A stretch of 64,000 nt of DNA from Erwinia_E haradaeae_E (GCF_900699015.1 NZ_LR217737.1:868001-932000), one strand, 5' to 3'. Positions 28,690 through 39,285 are shown, counted from the first letter of the stretch. Program-made: numbers and translations. Notes: generated by a model from the sequence alone, not told the origin.

Positions 28690-29487
28690 ATGCACCCTAT
28701 GCTCAACATTGCCATCCGCGCTGTTCGAAAGGCTGGAACCATTATTATCAGGCACTATGAAATTACAGGGTATCACGAAACTCATGAAACAAATTATCAG
28801 ACCTTATCTAATAACATGAAAAAGGACGTATTATGTCAAATGACTACGCTCATTCTAAAATCTTATCCACAACACTTAATTCTTACAGAGGATACAATCA
28901 AAAAAGAAGAAAACCAAAACACACAGTGGCTAATTAATCCTCTAGATAGCACAATTAATTACAGTAAAAAACTACCTCATTTTAGTATTTCTGTTACTGT
29001 TCGAGTTAAAGGACGGAGCGAAATCGCAGTAATATATGATCCAATGCGTAATGAATTATTTTATGCTAGTCGAGGACAAGGTGCTCAATTAAATGGATAC
29101 CGATTAAGAGGTAGTTTTACCAGAGAAATTAACAAGGCTATTATTACAACAAACTTTCCTTGTATAAATAATCCAAATCACAAAACTTATTTTCAAATAG
29201 TAAATAGAATATGGGCCCAGTGCCCCAATGTACGTCGTAGTGGTTCACCTTCACTAGATCTAGCCTATATAGCAGCCGGACGAATTGACGCCTATTGTGA
29301 AATAGGATTAAAAACTCTGGACTTCGCTGCAGGCGAGCTATTAATACGAGAAGCCGGTGGATTAGTAACTGATTTTAATGGAGCACATGATTATTTTTAT
29401 TCTGGAAATCTTATAGCAGGTAATGCGCGAATCGTCAAAACAATACTCATGAATTCAAAAAAGGATAAAACTATGATAAAAGACTAA
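28690..29487 (+). CDS. suhB: SuhB homologue with altered active site
   Basis: Inositol-monophosphatase-fold protein, 265 residues (E. coli 267). E. coli SuhB is a phosphatase and, independently, an RNA polymerase-associated factor for rRNA antitermination. The fold is conserved, including GRSEIAVIYDPMRNELFYASRGQGAQLNGYRLRG-type segments, and E67 and the late Asp (DFAAGELL, about 211) remain. Several metal-site positions have changed by my alignment. E. coli D44 (TNVDK) is K44 here. DPLDGTTN became NPLDSTIN, so D84 is Asn (residue 83 here), with Gly to Ser and Thr to Ile. Catalysis is probably reduced or lost while the reading frame stays open, which suggests that the non-enzymatic role is what is kept. 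Confidence 0.92.
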   Translation: MHPMLNIAIRAVRKAGTIIIRHYEITGYHETHETNYQTLSNNMKKDVLCQMTTLILKSYPQHLILTEDTIKKEENQNTQWLINPLDSTINYSKKLPHFSISVTVRVKGRSEIAVIYDPMRNELFYASRGQGAQLNGYRLRGSFTREINKAIITTNFPCINNPNHKTYFQIVNRIWAQCPNVRRSGSPSLDLAYIAAGRIDAYCEIGLKTLDFAAGELLIREAGGLVTDFNGAHDYFYSGNLIAGNARIVKTILMNSKKDKTMIKD

Positions 29488-30002
29488 TAATCTTATAGGT
29501 AGATCTCAAGTAAATAATAAAAAATTCTGACCTAAAATCTGATTAGTTACATGAAAACTAATCGATATACTGACTTTTTAAATAACCTTTTATATAGAAC
29601 CCATGTAATCTTATATCACTAACACTTTATACGAATATTCTAGGTTTTCTCTTATAGTAATCTTCAATAAGATGTTTATTATACAAATAAAAATTAATTA
29701 AAATTATAATATATTTGTTCTATTTATTTTTCAAAAAATCAATAATAAAATCAATAAGAATGTTAATAAAAAATAATTAACCCCTCCTGATATTAATCAT
29801 ATATATTGTTTTTATTTAGAATAAACAAATAAATTAACTATAGTCATTGTATAAATAAAGAAAATAGAATATGACTATTTACTACACATATACATAGAAA
29901 ATCTATCTAATCTATTTTAGGTGGATTTAAAAAATTATTAAATCTTTTAATGCAATATTGATCAATCCAAATGTTGATATTACCCATCTTACTGATAATT
30001 TA
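29488..30002. other. gene-free stretch
   Basis: About 0.5 kb of AT-rich sequence between convergent suhB and queC. Nothing is recognisable. Confidence 0.5.
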
Positions 30003-30701
30003 TTATAAATGATTTTTGTTATATAGACCTTCTTTTACAGAAGTTTTATTATTTAAATATTCTTTTAAACCACTATTTCGTAAATAACACGAATCACATT
30101 GTCTACATCCATAACTTTTTATGCCATTATAACATGTAATCGTTTCATGAATCACAAAATCTAATACCCCAAGAAGATCTGCTAATGCCCAAATTTCCGC
30201 TTTAGTAAACCACATTAAAGGAGTTTTAAAAATAATGTCCGCTTGCATTCCTAATGATATTGCATGATTCATAGCAAGAATAAAAGTATTACGACAATCC
30301 GGATAACCTAAAAAGTCTGTTTCACAAACTCCCATAATCACAACTGAAGTTCGTAACTGATAAGCATACATTGAAGCTAACGTAAGAAATAGAATGTTTC
30401 GGCCTGGTACAAAAGTACTAGGTATAGAACCATTTCGATGCATGCCAACCTCAACATCTGATGAATAATCACTTATTAAACTAGAAGATGAGAGCTGATA
30501 AAAAACTGAAATATCCATAAATTTATGCGACTGAACACCTAATTCTAAAGCAATATTTCTTGCTATATTAATCTCTTGATTATGACGCTGTCCATAATAA
30601 AAGGTTAAACAGTAAATCAATTGATATTCCCTAAGTGCCTGTATTAGACATACCGTTGAATCCTGCCCGCCACTAAAGACTACAACTGCTGTCTTTTGCA
30701 T
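30003..30701 (-). CDS. queC: QueC, 7-cyano-7-deazaguanine synthase
   Basis: Converts 7-carboxy-7-deazaguanine to preQ0 with ATP and ammonia in queuosine synthesis. 232 residues (E. coli 231). The PP-loop SGGQDSTVC is at residues 10-18. The zinc-binding cysteines are in CYNGIKSYGCRQCDSC (about 190-205). FVPGRNILFLTLA, GVCETDFLGYPDCR and KTPLMW are conserved. AGGAG precedes the ATG. No other queuosine gene is in the window. Confidence 0.95.
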   Translation of the reverse strand: MQKTAVVVFSGGQDSTVCLIQALREYQLIYCLTFYYGQRHNQEINIARNIALELGVQSHKFMDISVFYQLSSSSLISDYSSDVEVGMHRNGSIPSTFVPGRNILFLTLASMYAYQLRTSVVIMGVCETDFLGYPDCRNTFILAMNHAISLGMQADIIFKTPLMWFTKAEIWALADLLGVLDFVIHETITCYNGIKSYGCRQCDSCYLRNSGLKEYLNNKTSVKEGLYNKNHL

Positions 30702-31858
30702 ATATTAACTCCTGTAGGGATAAAATTAATTCTTTGTTATAAATAAATCATATTGCGTCTTTGTTGCTCTAATTAGGTTTCATAAGTGTCCATATAATTA
30801 GGCGCATTCCATTATGGAGTAATAATATTCAATGCAGCTCTATTAAAAAAAATATTAAAATCTTATGATAAATCTCAATATTGTAAAAATATAATTAGAT
30901 ATAAGATGTTAGTAATCTAAAACAATAAAATAATATAAACATAAAATAGTTCTATTTAATAAAATAGAATCATTTATCTATGATATCAATAATTATTCAA
31001 ATACGATGAATTATTCCAATAATCATTACAATAGTAATTAAAAAATTAGTTACCTAATCTTATAAAATCACTTAATATTAAGTGTATTACCTTATAAGTA
31101 ATCCGGTTTTTTAAAGAGATAAAAATAATGCACACATATATAAACTATATAATATTCTATATTTCACATATACTATCACTTATACTACTATAGATAATCC
31201 TTAATTCTATCGTATAGACAGAAAATACTATCATCTCTAAATTAATGCATAATGAATATTAACTATATAAAATACAAAAAATACATAAGAGCATCTTGTA
31301 CTTCATGATCATGATACAGTCTATATATAGATTTTAAAATAATTACAAAATAGTAAAAAATAACAGTAACTTAAAACACTCTAGATCATACCTAAAAACT
31401 GTCACTTACTATAAGAAGAAGAGAAAAACTACAAGTATCTTATTTTTTCTGAAAAGAATAGTATATATATAAAAAACTGTAATAATTATTATTTAGACGA
31501 AAAACATGAAAACTAGAATAATAATCACTAAAGAATCTACTATCTATCAATTTATAACTATTTAACTTCAATTTATTTTATAAATTTAGATCTTGTTATT
31601 CACTTAGTTTCTTATATATAAGATATATAATATTTAATTTAATAATCTAAATCCATATTCTGTATATTATATAACGCTACAAAGATACACAAAACTATAA
31701 AAATCAATCTATAAATATCTATTTATAAGAAAAATAAAACTTATTTCTTATTTTATATAGAAAACTCTTTAAATAGAAACTAATCACAAATATTTAAATC
31801 TTTTTATTTAAATACTACAATATTAGATATTTCCTTGAATGAATTGAGAATCTTGCTG
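30702..31858. other. gene-free stretch upstream of degP
   Basis: About 1.16 kb between divergent queC and degP. A slightly GC-richer patch at 30750-30830 may be an old coding fragment, but I cannot name it. No sigma-E-like promoter for degP was recognised. Confidence 0.45.
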
Positions 31859-33298
31859 ATGAAGAAAAAAATATTAATTTTAAATGCGATAGCTTTGAGC
31901 TTAAGCTTGGCTCTGCAACCTTTTTCTGCAACCTCTAGAGAAAACCCTGTACCGCCTCAAAACTCACTACCATCTAACAGTTTAGCTCCTATGTTAGAAA
32001 CTGTGATGCCATCAGTAGTAAGCATTAATGTTGAAGGAACAATACTACGTAAGACAGAACAACTTCCACAATTCCAGCCTTTCTTTGGTGGTGCTTCACC
32101 ATTTTGCCAAGAAGGCTCTCCATTTCTCGGTTCACCACTATGTCCAGGAGGCCCATCAAATGATAATTATAGTACAGATGGACAACAACAAAAATTTAGA
32201 GCACTAGGATCTGGAGTAGTAATCAATGCTCTAAAAGGATATGTAGTCACCAATAATCATGTTGTTGATAATGCAACAAAAATTCAAGTACAACTAATTG
32301 ATGGGAGAAAATATGATGCAAAAATTATAGGTAAAGACCCTCGTTCCGATATTGCTTTAATTCAAATATCAGAAGCGAGAAACCTAATAGCTATAAAAAT
32401 TGCTGACTCAGAAAATATTCGTGTAGGTGACTACACTGTTGCCATTGGCAATCCTTATGGTCTTGGCGAAACCGTAACCTCAGGTATTATTTCTGCCCTA
32501 GGTAGAAGCGGACTTAATACAGATCACTATGAAAACTTTATACAAACTGATGCTGCAATTAATCGGGGTAACTCAGGTGGTGCATTAGTGAATTTAAATG
32601 GAGAGCTCATTGGAATTAATACTGCTATTCTTGCACCAGATGGTGGAAACATCGGAATTGGATTTGCTATTCCATCTAATATGGTTAAAAATCTATGCAC
32701 TCAAATGGTTACATATGGCCAAGTAAAACGAGGAGAACTAGGAATTATTGGAATTGAACTTAACTCAGAACTAGCTAAAGCAATTAAAGTTAATGTTCAA
32801 CGAGGCGCGTTTATTAGTCAAGTATTACCAAAATCTTCAGCAGCACGAGCTGGAATCCGAGCAGGTGATGTAATTATATCAATTAACAATAAACCAATCT
32901 CTAGCTTTGCAGCCTTCCGTGCACAAATAGGTTCGTTACCAGTAGGAACAACAATGCAATTAGGCCTAATACGTTCTGGTACACCAATAAATGTCATTCT
33001 TTCTTTACAAGAAAATAACACAGAAAAAGTAGAATCTGGTAGTATATATGGTGGCATTGAAGGCGCAGATCTCAAAAATTATAATGCACAAGGCATTAAA
33101 GGAGTTAAAATTGATAACCTAAAAGAAGGTTCAGCAGCAGCGAGGATTGGTCTTAAAAAGGATGATATTATTCTTGGTATTAATCAACAATCAATTAGTA
33201 ACTTGGATCAACTACGAAAAATCCTTGATAGCAAACCTGCAGTAATAGCACTGAATATTCAACGTGGTGAGAACTCAATCTACCTATTAATGCAGTAA
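31859..33298 (+). CDS. degP: DegP (HtrA), periplasmic protease/chaperone
   Basis: Periplasmic serine protease and chaperone for misfolded envelope proteins. 479 residues from the ATG at 31859, matching the E. coli start; a TTG 24 nt upstream would add eight residues. A Sec signal peptide (MKKKILILNAIALSLSLALQPFSATS) is cleaved near residue 26-28. The LA loop with two cysteines (SPFCQEGSPF ... LCPGG) identifies DegP rather than DegQ. The catalytic triad is His in TNNHVVDNA, Asp in RSDIALIQI and Ser in GNSGGALVN. Two PDZ domains follow (about 285-375 and 390-479). It is followed by a T-tract hairpin. Confidence 0.96.
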   Translation: MKKKILILNAIALSLSLALQPFSATSRENPVPPQNSLPSNSLAPMLETVMPSVVSINVEGTILRKTEQLPQFQPFFGGASPFCQEGSPFLGSPLCPGGPSNDNYSTDGQQQKFRALGSGVVINALKGYVVTNNHVVDNATKIQVQLIDGRKYDAKIIGKDPRSDIALIQISEARNLIAIKIADSENIRVGDYTVAIGNPYGLGETVTSGIISALGRSGLNTDHYENFIQTDAAINRGNSGGALVNLNGELIGINTAILAPDGGNIGIGFAIPSNMVKNLCTQMVTYGQVKRGELGIIGIELNSELAKAIKVNVQRGAFISQVLPKSSAARAGIRAGDVIISINNKPISSFAAFRAQIGSLPVGTTMQLGLIRSGTPINVILSLQENNTEKVESGSIYGGIEGADLKNYNAQGIKGVKIDNLKEGSAAARIGLKKDDIILGINQQSISNLDQLRKILDSKPAVIALNIQRGENSIYLLMQ

Positions 33299-33378
33299 AA
33301 TAAACACAATTATCTTCTAATAATCATAGATTCATAACTATAACTTAAACTAAGAATTTTCCTATCCTTCTATACTAA

Positions 33379-33407
33379 TTCTTTTTTAAATAAAAGAAAT
33401 TTTTTTT
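33379..33407 (+). terminator. rho-independent terminator after degP
   Basis: TTCTTTT and AAAAGAA form a 7-bp stem around a 6-nt loop, followed by ATTTTTTTT. The stem is weak but the T-tract is strong. A second hairpin (ATATTCTTTAG/CTAAAG-type arms) follows at 33422-33449, just upstream of hldD. Confidence 0.6.
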
Positions 33408-33501
33408 AAGAAAAAATGTGGATATTCTTTAGTTCTCTAAAGAGAATATAACACCATACATCAGCTAATAAGTACAATATTACTATTAAGGATTGACACT
33501 C

Positions 33502-34461
33502 ATGGTGATTGTTACCGGCGGAGCTGGATTTATTGGAAGTAATATTATTCATTCCTTAAATGAAAAAAATTACACTGATATACTAGTAGTGGATAACCTT
33601 AAAAAGGGTATTAAATTTTCTAATATTGCTCATCTCAATATTTCTGATTATATAGATAAAGAAGTGTTTCGGATCTCTATCCTACAAAATAAATATTTCT
33701 TTAGAAATATTGAAGCTGTATTTCATGAAGGTGCGTGCACAGACACCACTGAATGGAATGGAAAATACATGATGGATAACAACTATCAGTATTCTAAAGA
33801 TCTTCTGGACTGGTGCCTTCAACGACGCATTCCATTTCTTTATGCTTCTTCTGCGGCTGTTTATGGACACTGTCATACTGCATCCATTGAAGAATCTGAA
33901 TATGAATCTCCATTAAATATTTATGGCTATTCAAAACTGCTCTTTGATCAGTATGTTCGTAAAACTATAAAAACAGCAGAATCACAAATCTGTGGCTGTC
34001 GTTACTTTAATGTCTATGGAGAAAACGAAACTTATAAAAATCGCATGGCTAGCATAATATTCCATCTAGACCAACAGATCAAAACTGGAAAAGATCCTCA
34101 ATTATTTATAGGTAGTCATAATTTTAAGCGTGATTTTATTTACGTAAAGGATATAGTGTCAATAAAGCTCTGGTTATGGGAAAATAACGTATCTGGTATT
34201 TTTAACTGTGGGTCTGGCACCGCCACTTCATTTCAAGAAATAGCTACAACTATACTAGAATTTCATCAAAAACATGAAATCCAATATATCCCTTTACCAG
34301 AAAATCTTAAAGGATTCTATCAAGAATTTACAAAAGCAAATCTTACCAAATTAAGAAAATCAGGATATCCACGGTCACTGAAAAACATTAAAACAGGAAT
34401 TTTAGAATACATGACATGGCTAAATCCTACTATTAAACACAGTGAAAAAACGAGAGAATGA
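33502..34461 (+). CDS. hldD: HldD (RfaD), ADP-heptose 6-epimerase
   Basis: Short-chain dehydrogenase-type epimerase that converts ADP-D- to ADP-L-glycero-manno-heptose for the LPS inner core. 319 residues from the ATG at 33502 (AAGGA upstream); a TTG 9 nt earlier is less likely. The NADP Rossmann motif GGAGFIGSN is at residues 6-14. The catalytic Tyr-x3-Lys is YGYSK, with Ser in ASSAAVYG. FHEGACTDTTEW and NFKRDFIYVKD match E. coli. The stop overlaps waaF by 4 nt. Confidence 0.95.
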   Translation: MVIVTGGAGFIGSNIIHSLNEKNYTDILVVDNLKKGIKFSNIAHLNISDYIDKEVFRISILQNKYFFRNIEAVFHEGACTDTTEWNGKYMMDNNYQYSKDLLDWCLQRRIPFLYASSAAVYGHCHTASIEESEYESPLNIYGYSKLLFDQYVRKTIKTAESQICGCRYFNVYGENETYKNRMASIIFHLDQQIKTGKDPQLFIGSHNFKRDFIYVKDIVSIKLWLWENNVSGIFNCGSGTATSFQEIATTILEFHQKHEIQYIPLPENLKGFYQEFTKANLTKLRKSGYPRSLKNIKTGILEYMTWLNPTIKHSEKTRE

Positions 34462-35495
34462 AAATTCTAATTATAGGACCTTCTTGGATTGGCGATATGA
34501 TAATTTCACACAGCCTCTATCGTACTATAAAAATGAATAACCCTACAACTATTATTGATGTAATAGCACCAAATTGGTGTAAACCATTAATATTACGCAT
34601 GCCCGAAGTGAATACAGCACTGACCATGCCATTAAATCATGGTGTATTAGGACTCAATGAGCGCTGGCTCCTCAGCAAGAGGTTGCGTCTATCACATTAT
34701 GATCAAGCTGTAATTTTACCTGGTTCATTTAAATCTTCTCTCATTCCTTTCTTAGCATGCATTCCGAAACGCACTGGCTGGCGTGGGGAAATGCGCTATG
34801 GGTTACTAAATGATCTACGCATACTAGACCGTACAGCTTTTCCACTGATGGTACACCGTTATGTAGCATTAGGTTACGAAAAAACAAAAATACAGAGTAT
34901 ATACGATTTACCGAATCCACTTTATTTACCTAAAATTACAGTAAATAATAAAGAAAAAATAGCTACTATCAATACATTTAAGATAGAGCGCCAAAAACCA
35001 ATCATCAGTTTATGTCCTGGGTCAGGTTATGGATTGGCTAAATGCTGGCCATTTTATCATTATGCAGAACTAGCAAAATATTTAATTAATCTTGGTTATC
35101 AAATTTTATTACTTGGATCTTCTAATGAAGAGCACACTGGAACAGTTATTCTACAAAGAATTGAGAAAAAAAATCGAAAATATTGTCGTAATCTTATTGG
35201 TAAAACCAGTCTAGAAGAAGCTGTAATCCTTATATCCTGCTCTCATGCTACAATTAGTAATGATTCTGGATTAATGCATATCACTGCTGCATTAGATCAA
35301 CCATTAGTTGCATTATATGGCCCCAGCAGCCCAGGTTTTACCCCCCCTCTTTCTAAGAAGGCACGGGTTATTCATTTAATAGATAATAAATACAAGACGA
35401 GAAAGAATGATATACATGCTGGTTATCATCAAAGTCTTATTGATATTACTCCGAAAAAAGTGATGACTGAATTAAAAATACTGAACCTTATTTAA
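34458..35495 (+). CDS. waaF: WaaF (RfaF), ADP-heptose:LPS heptosyltransferase II
   Basis: GT9-family cytoplasmic enzyme adding the second heptose to the LPS inner core. 345 residues (E. coli 348). GPSWIGDMIISHSLYRT at the N-terminus, RTGWRGEMRYGLLNDLR, the ADP-heptose-site segment NDSGLMHITAAL and ALYGPSSPGFTPPLS are conserved. In SLCPGSGYGLAKCWP the E. coli CPGAEFGPAKRWP motif is altered at several positions. ATGA coupling to hldD and a 10-nt gap to waaC mark an operon. Confidence 0.94.
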   Translation: MKILIIGPSWIGDMIISHSLYRTIKMNNPTTIIDVIAPNWCKPLILRMPEVNTALTMPLNHGVLGLNERWLLSKRLRLSHYDQAVILPGSFKSSLIPFLACIPKRTGWRGEMRYGLLNDLRILDRTAFPLMVHRYVALGYEKTKIQSIYDLPNPLYLPKITVNNKEKIATINTFKIERQKPIISLCPGSGYGLAKCWPFYHYAELAKYLINLGYQILLLGSSNEEHTGTVILQRIEKKNRKYCRNLIGKTSLEEAVILISCSHATISNDSGLMHITAALDQPLVALYGPSSPGFTPPLSKKARVIHLIDNKYKTRKNDIHAGYHQSLIDITPKKVMTELKILNLI

Positions 35496-35505
35496 AGGTC
35501 TTTAC

Positions 35506-36471
35506 ATGCGAGTGTTAATTATTAAAACCTCCTCAATGGGAGATGTCATACACTCTCTACCTGCCCTGACTGACGCAATGTTAATGCTTACTAATACGCG
35601 TTTTGATTGGGTAGTGGAAGAAGATTTTTCTGAGATTCCTAGCTGGCATCCAGCGGTGTATAAAGTGATTCCAGTAGCCATACGTCGTTGGCGTAAAAAC
35701 TGGTTTAGTTATCAAGTACGAAAAGAAAGAGAGAGATTCAGGAATGAACTTCAATTAAATAAATATGATGTTATTATTGATGCTCAAGGATTAATAAAAA
35801 GTGCTTGGCTTATTACTCGACTGGCACAAGGAATACGACATGGAGGTGATTTCCTTAGTGTCAAAGAGTCATTATCTAGCCTTATCTATGACAAACGTCA
35901 TCTTATTAAAAAAAAGCAACATGCCGTACAACGAATTAGAGTTCTCTTTTCTAAGAGCCTTAATTATCTACTACCAACAACATATGCTGACTACTCTATT
36001 AGTCATTGCTTTAGTAAAAGTCATAATAAAGATACTAATCAATATCTAGTATTTCTTCATTCAACAACCCGTACAAGTAAACATTGGCCAGAACATAATT
36101 GGCGCGAATTAATTACCTCTATTCATAATAATGGTCTTCACATAAAATTACCATGGGGAGCAGATCATGAACGACAACGTGCAAAAAGATTAGCACAAGG
36201 ATTCAACTATGTTGAAATTTTGCCAAAACTATCTTTAGAAAAATTAGCGTCTATACTGGTTAATGCTCGTGCTATAGTTTCAGTTGACACTGGTCTCAGT
36301 CACCTAGCCAGTGCCCTGAACCGACCAAATATAACGCTATATGGACCTACTAACCACAAATTAATTGGTATCAATGGTTACAATCAAATTGCATTATGTT
36401 CATCAGATAAAAAGATGGGTACACTGACTACTAACATTGTGAAAAATGCATTAGAAAAGGTAATAACATGA
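35506..36471 (+). CDS. waaC: WaaC (RfaC), ADP-heptose:LPS heptosyltransferase I
   Basis: GT9-family enzyme transferring the first heptose onto Kdo2-lipid A. 321 residues (E. coli 319). The N-terminal KTSSMGDVIHSLPALTDA contains the acceptor-site Asp. FDWVVEEDF, PVAIRRWRKNWF, TTRTSKHWPEHNWREL and SVDTGLSHLASALNRPNITLYGPT match E. coli. Its stop overlaps the next glycosyltransferase by 4 nt (ATGA). Confidence 0.94.
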   Translation: MRVLIIKTSSMGDVIHSLPALTDAMLMLTNTRFDWVVEEDFSEIPSWHPAVYKVIPVAIRRWRKNWFSYQVRKERERFRNELQLNKYDVIIDAQGLIKSAWLITRLAQGIRHGGDFLSVKESLSSLIYDKRHLIKKKQHAVQRIRVLFSKSLNYLLPTTYADYSISHCFSKSHNKDTNQYLVFLHSTTRTSKHWPEHNWRELITSIHNNGLHIKLPWGADHERQRAKRLAQGFNYVEILPKLSLEKLASILVNARAIVSVDTGLSHLASALNRPNITLYGPTNHKLIGINGYNQIALCSSDKKMGTLTTNIVKNALEKVIT

Positions 36472-37631
36472 AAAAACTTCATATTATTAATTTAGAAAAA
36501 ATAGGTGGTGTAGAACGAATGTTTTTACAATATATCAACAATATCGACCATAAAAATGATACAGTTATTTGTATCGGTTCTAAAATTAGTAAAGATATTT
36601 CATCAAACTTAAAAACCAAGATTATTTTCTCCAATCGCCTATTTAATAATCTACCTTTACGCTGTCCTCAATTTATTCGTAAATTTTGGCTTCAATGGAA
36701 AATTTCAAAAGTCTCCTCTGAAATTATTATTATCTGGGATCTAATAGTAAAACTATATTATAAACCGAAATATAGTAAAATTATCTATTATGATCATGGG
36801 TCTTCCTGGCGTTTTACTTTTAATAAAAAAACTATAAAATTTTTTTCAATACTTGATGGTGTAATTTCAGTTTCAAATGCATCAAAAAGAGTTATGGAAT
36901 TACGTTTTCAGATTCCATGCAAGCATCTAGTAGTACATAATGGGATCAAAAATCCGATAAATATAAATATGAAAAACAAGTTGTCTCTCTTTCCACTTAG
37001 ACTAGGAACAGCATCACGTTTAGTACATCTAAAAGGAATCAGCGTATCTCTGCTTACGCTATATGAATTAATATCACGCGGTCATGATGTAACCATGGAG
37101 ATTATTGGAAAAGGACCACAAAAAAAACAATTAGAAATTTTAACACAAAAATTAAATTTAAGCGAGCACGTTATATTTTCTCCTTTTCAAAACGAATTAT
37201 CTAATTTTTTTACACGAATTGATATCTATATGAGCACTCCAATCACAGAAGCATTCGGTCTATCTTGCTTAGAATCATTATATCATGGAGTCCCAGTAAT
37301 TTTTCCACTCATTGATGGTCAACCAGAAGTAATTAGTAACCATGTATGCGGAGTAGGAATTACTCCATCAGTATCAGTAAAAGAGCATGAATTTATTACA
37401 GGAATAAGAATTAATTATCTCAATGAAGTATATAATCCACTTACCGATTCTTTAGTAAAACCAAAATTTCTATCACATATAGATTGTGCGAATGCAGTAG
37501 AAATGTTAATGGTTGATGAAACTTATCGTCAATTTAGCTTTAATGCACAACATTATATTAGAGAAAAATTCACTTTCCATATTTTTGAAAAAAAATTTCA
37601 GGATGCATTATCCTTCTTTTTTAAGCAATGA
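36468..37631 (+). CDS. GT4-family LPS core glycosyltransferase
   Basis: A 387-residue retaining glycosyltransferase of GT-B fold. The N-terminal HIINLEKIGGVERMFLQYI carries the GG motif of the acceptor domain. The C-terminal donor domain has RLVHLKGISV, IGKGPQKKQLE and the E-x7-E motif PITEAFGLSCLESLYHG. In E. coli this position in the hldD-waaF-waaC operon is held by waaL. Here a sugar transferase follows, as in some other enterobacteria, and it probably adds the next core sugar after the heptoses. The exact donor and acceptor cannot be read from sequence. It is translationally coupled to waaC. Confidence 0.85.
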   Translation: MKKLHIINLEKIGGVERMFLQYINNIDHKNDTVICIGSKISKDISSNLKTKIIFSNRLFNNLPLRCPQFIRKFWLQWKISKVSSEIIIIWDLIVKLYYKPKYSKIIYYDHGSSWRFTFNKKTIKFFSILDGVISVSNASKRVMELRFQIPCKHLVVHNGIKNPININMKNKLSLFPLRLGTASRLVHLKGISVSLLTLYELISRGHDVTMEIIGKGPQKKQLEILTQKLNLSEHVIFSPFQNELSNFFTRIDIYMSTPITEAFGLSCLESLYHGVPVIFPLIDGQPEVISNHVCGVGITPSVSVKEHEFITGIRINYLNEVYNPLTDSLVKPKFLSHIDCANAVEMLMVDETYRQFSFNAQHYIREKFTFHIFEKKFQDALSFFFKQ

Positions 37632-39123
37632 TACTATCAAATATAGTTATTATTTTATCATGTGATATCTTTTATTTTAAACAACTTCGATGTTCAATAT
37701 TCAATTATCAATCTTTATATACTATAATATAACTTAATAGATATCTTTATCTTAATTAATTAATAAACATTTTTTGTAAAATGTATGAAAAGATACTAAT
37801 CTTATCATCCATCTCATACTTTACTGAATAAAATGTATATTTTAAATTCATTTAATACAGATTTATTGCTATAATCACTCTTCTTATTAATTTCCTCTCT
37901 ATTAATTCAAATTATACTCATAATATTAAAAGAATCAGAATATTTCTATAATATAAACATATAAGTGTCTCACTTATAAAATACAGTTCACATACTATTT
38001 ATTTATACTATACTTGACCAATCCTATAGTAAATATTATTTTATCTATATAAAATAATTAATTTTAATCTATATTATTTAATGCTGAAAGAAATTATCTT
38101 TTCATTAATTTTTATATATTAATTCTCAAGTATTCTATGCATAACCATAGTTCTCAACCAGCTATAGAAATAACTAATCAAATTTATATCTATAAATCAT
38201 ATTAAATCCATCCCATATCGACCATTTTAAACTGTCGTCATAAATATATCTTTTAGATATAATAAATATTCTATATCTATTTACCCATACCTCAAATGAT
38301 CCGATCATCCTCTGTCAATTGAATTACTTCACTATCTTAATTCTTATATATTCATCAGAAAAAATTCAGTTCGAATAAATAAAAAAACAATATTATAAAC
38401 AATTAAACAAATCTGGTATTTCTAACTAGATCTAAACTATAATCCGAATTAATTATTAATTATCTACATCAGAAAGTTATTAAAATTCTTTCTTCTCCTC
38501 ACTACGACAGTTAATTTTCAAAATAAACAGTGCTAATAAAAAGATCAGATCTAACCGTAATCACTTATATTATCTAAATTTATCGTAAGAATAAAACATA
38601 AAATAGAAATTACTGCCATTTTAACTATAGACAATATACTCTAATCCTTTATTAGAGAACCACTAGATATTGACTGAATAATGAAACTCTCTTAAGAAGA
38701 CCATAAAATATCTTCATATATCTTTATAATTTATATTAATATTAAATGCAATTCAAAATAGTTAATTTAATTATTAATTTTTATACCATTTACATTATTA
38801 AAAATAAATTTAATCAATTTTAATTGCAAGATATATATGATTCATATCATATATATAATTTTATAAATGAATCTATTTCTTCATTAGAGTTCTATAAATA
38901 GAAATATGTGATATCACAAAACAATTGAGACAAGTCCATATCAGATCAAACCTATTAATAACATCCTTCTCTTAGTTCTTACAAAGAACTATAATAATAT
39001 TTAACTTTAATAAATATCTATATTACTTCAAATCCTTATTATATTATCTATGTTAATTTATTAATAAAAATTAAAATTTTCAATAATATTACTTGATGTA
39101 TTTATGATTAAATATTTTAAATA
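37632..39123. other. gene-free stretch
   Basis: About 1.5 kb of very AT-rich, stop-filled sequence between the LPS operon and the tRNA pair. No remnant is recognised. Confidence 0.55.
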
Positions 39124-39199
39124 TGGTGGGTCGTGCAAGATTCGAACCTGCGACCAATTGATTAAAAGTCAACTGCTCTACCGACTGAGCTAACGACCC
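39124..39199 (-). tRNA. tRNA-Lys (anticodon TTT)
   Basis: 76 nt with encoded CCA. The acceptor arms GGGTCGT/ACGACCC pair fully. The anticodon loop CTTTTAA gives TTT (Lys), and the T-loop TTCGAAT is canonical. It sits 10 nt downstream of tRNA-Val on the same strand, as in the enterobacterial valT-lysW cluster. Confidence 0.97.
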
Positions 39200-39209
39200 A
39201 GTTTAACTG

Positions 39210-39285
39210 TGGTGGGTAATGACGGACTCGAACCGCCGACCCCCTCCGTGTAAAGGAGGTGCTCTACCAACTGAGCTAATCACCC
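39210..39285 (-). tRNA. tRNA-Val (anticodon TAC)
   Basis: 76 nt with encoded CCA. Acceptor arms are GGGTGAT/ATTACCC with one G-T pair. The anticodon loop TTTACAC gives TAC (Val). The CTCC/GGAG anticodon stem and T-loop TTCGAGT are intact. It is probably co-transcribed with the downstream tRNA-Lys. Confidence 0.97.
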
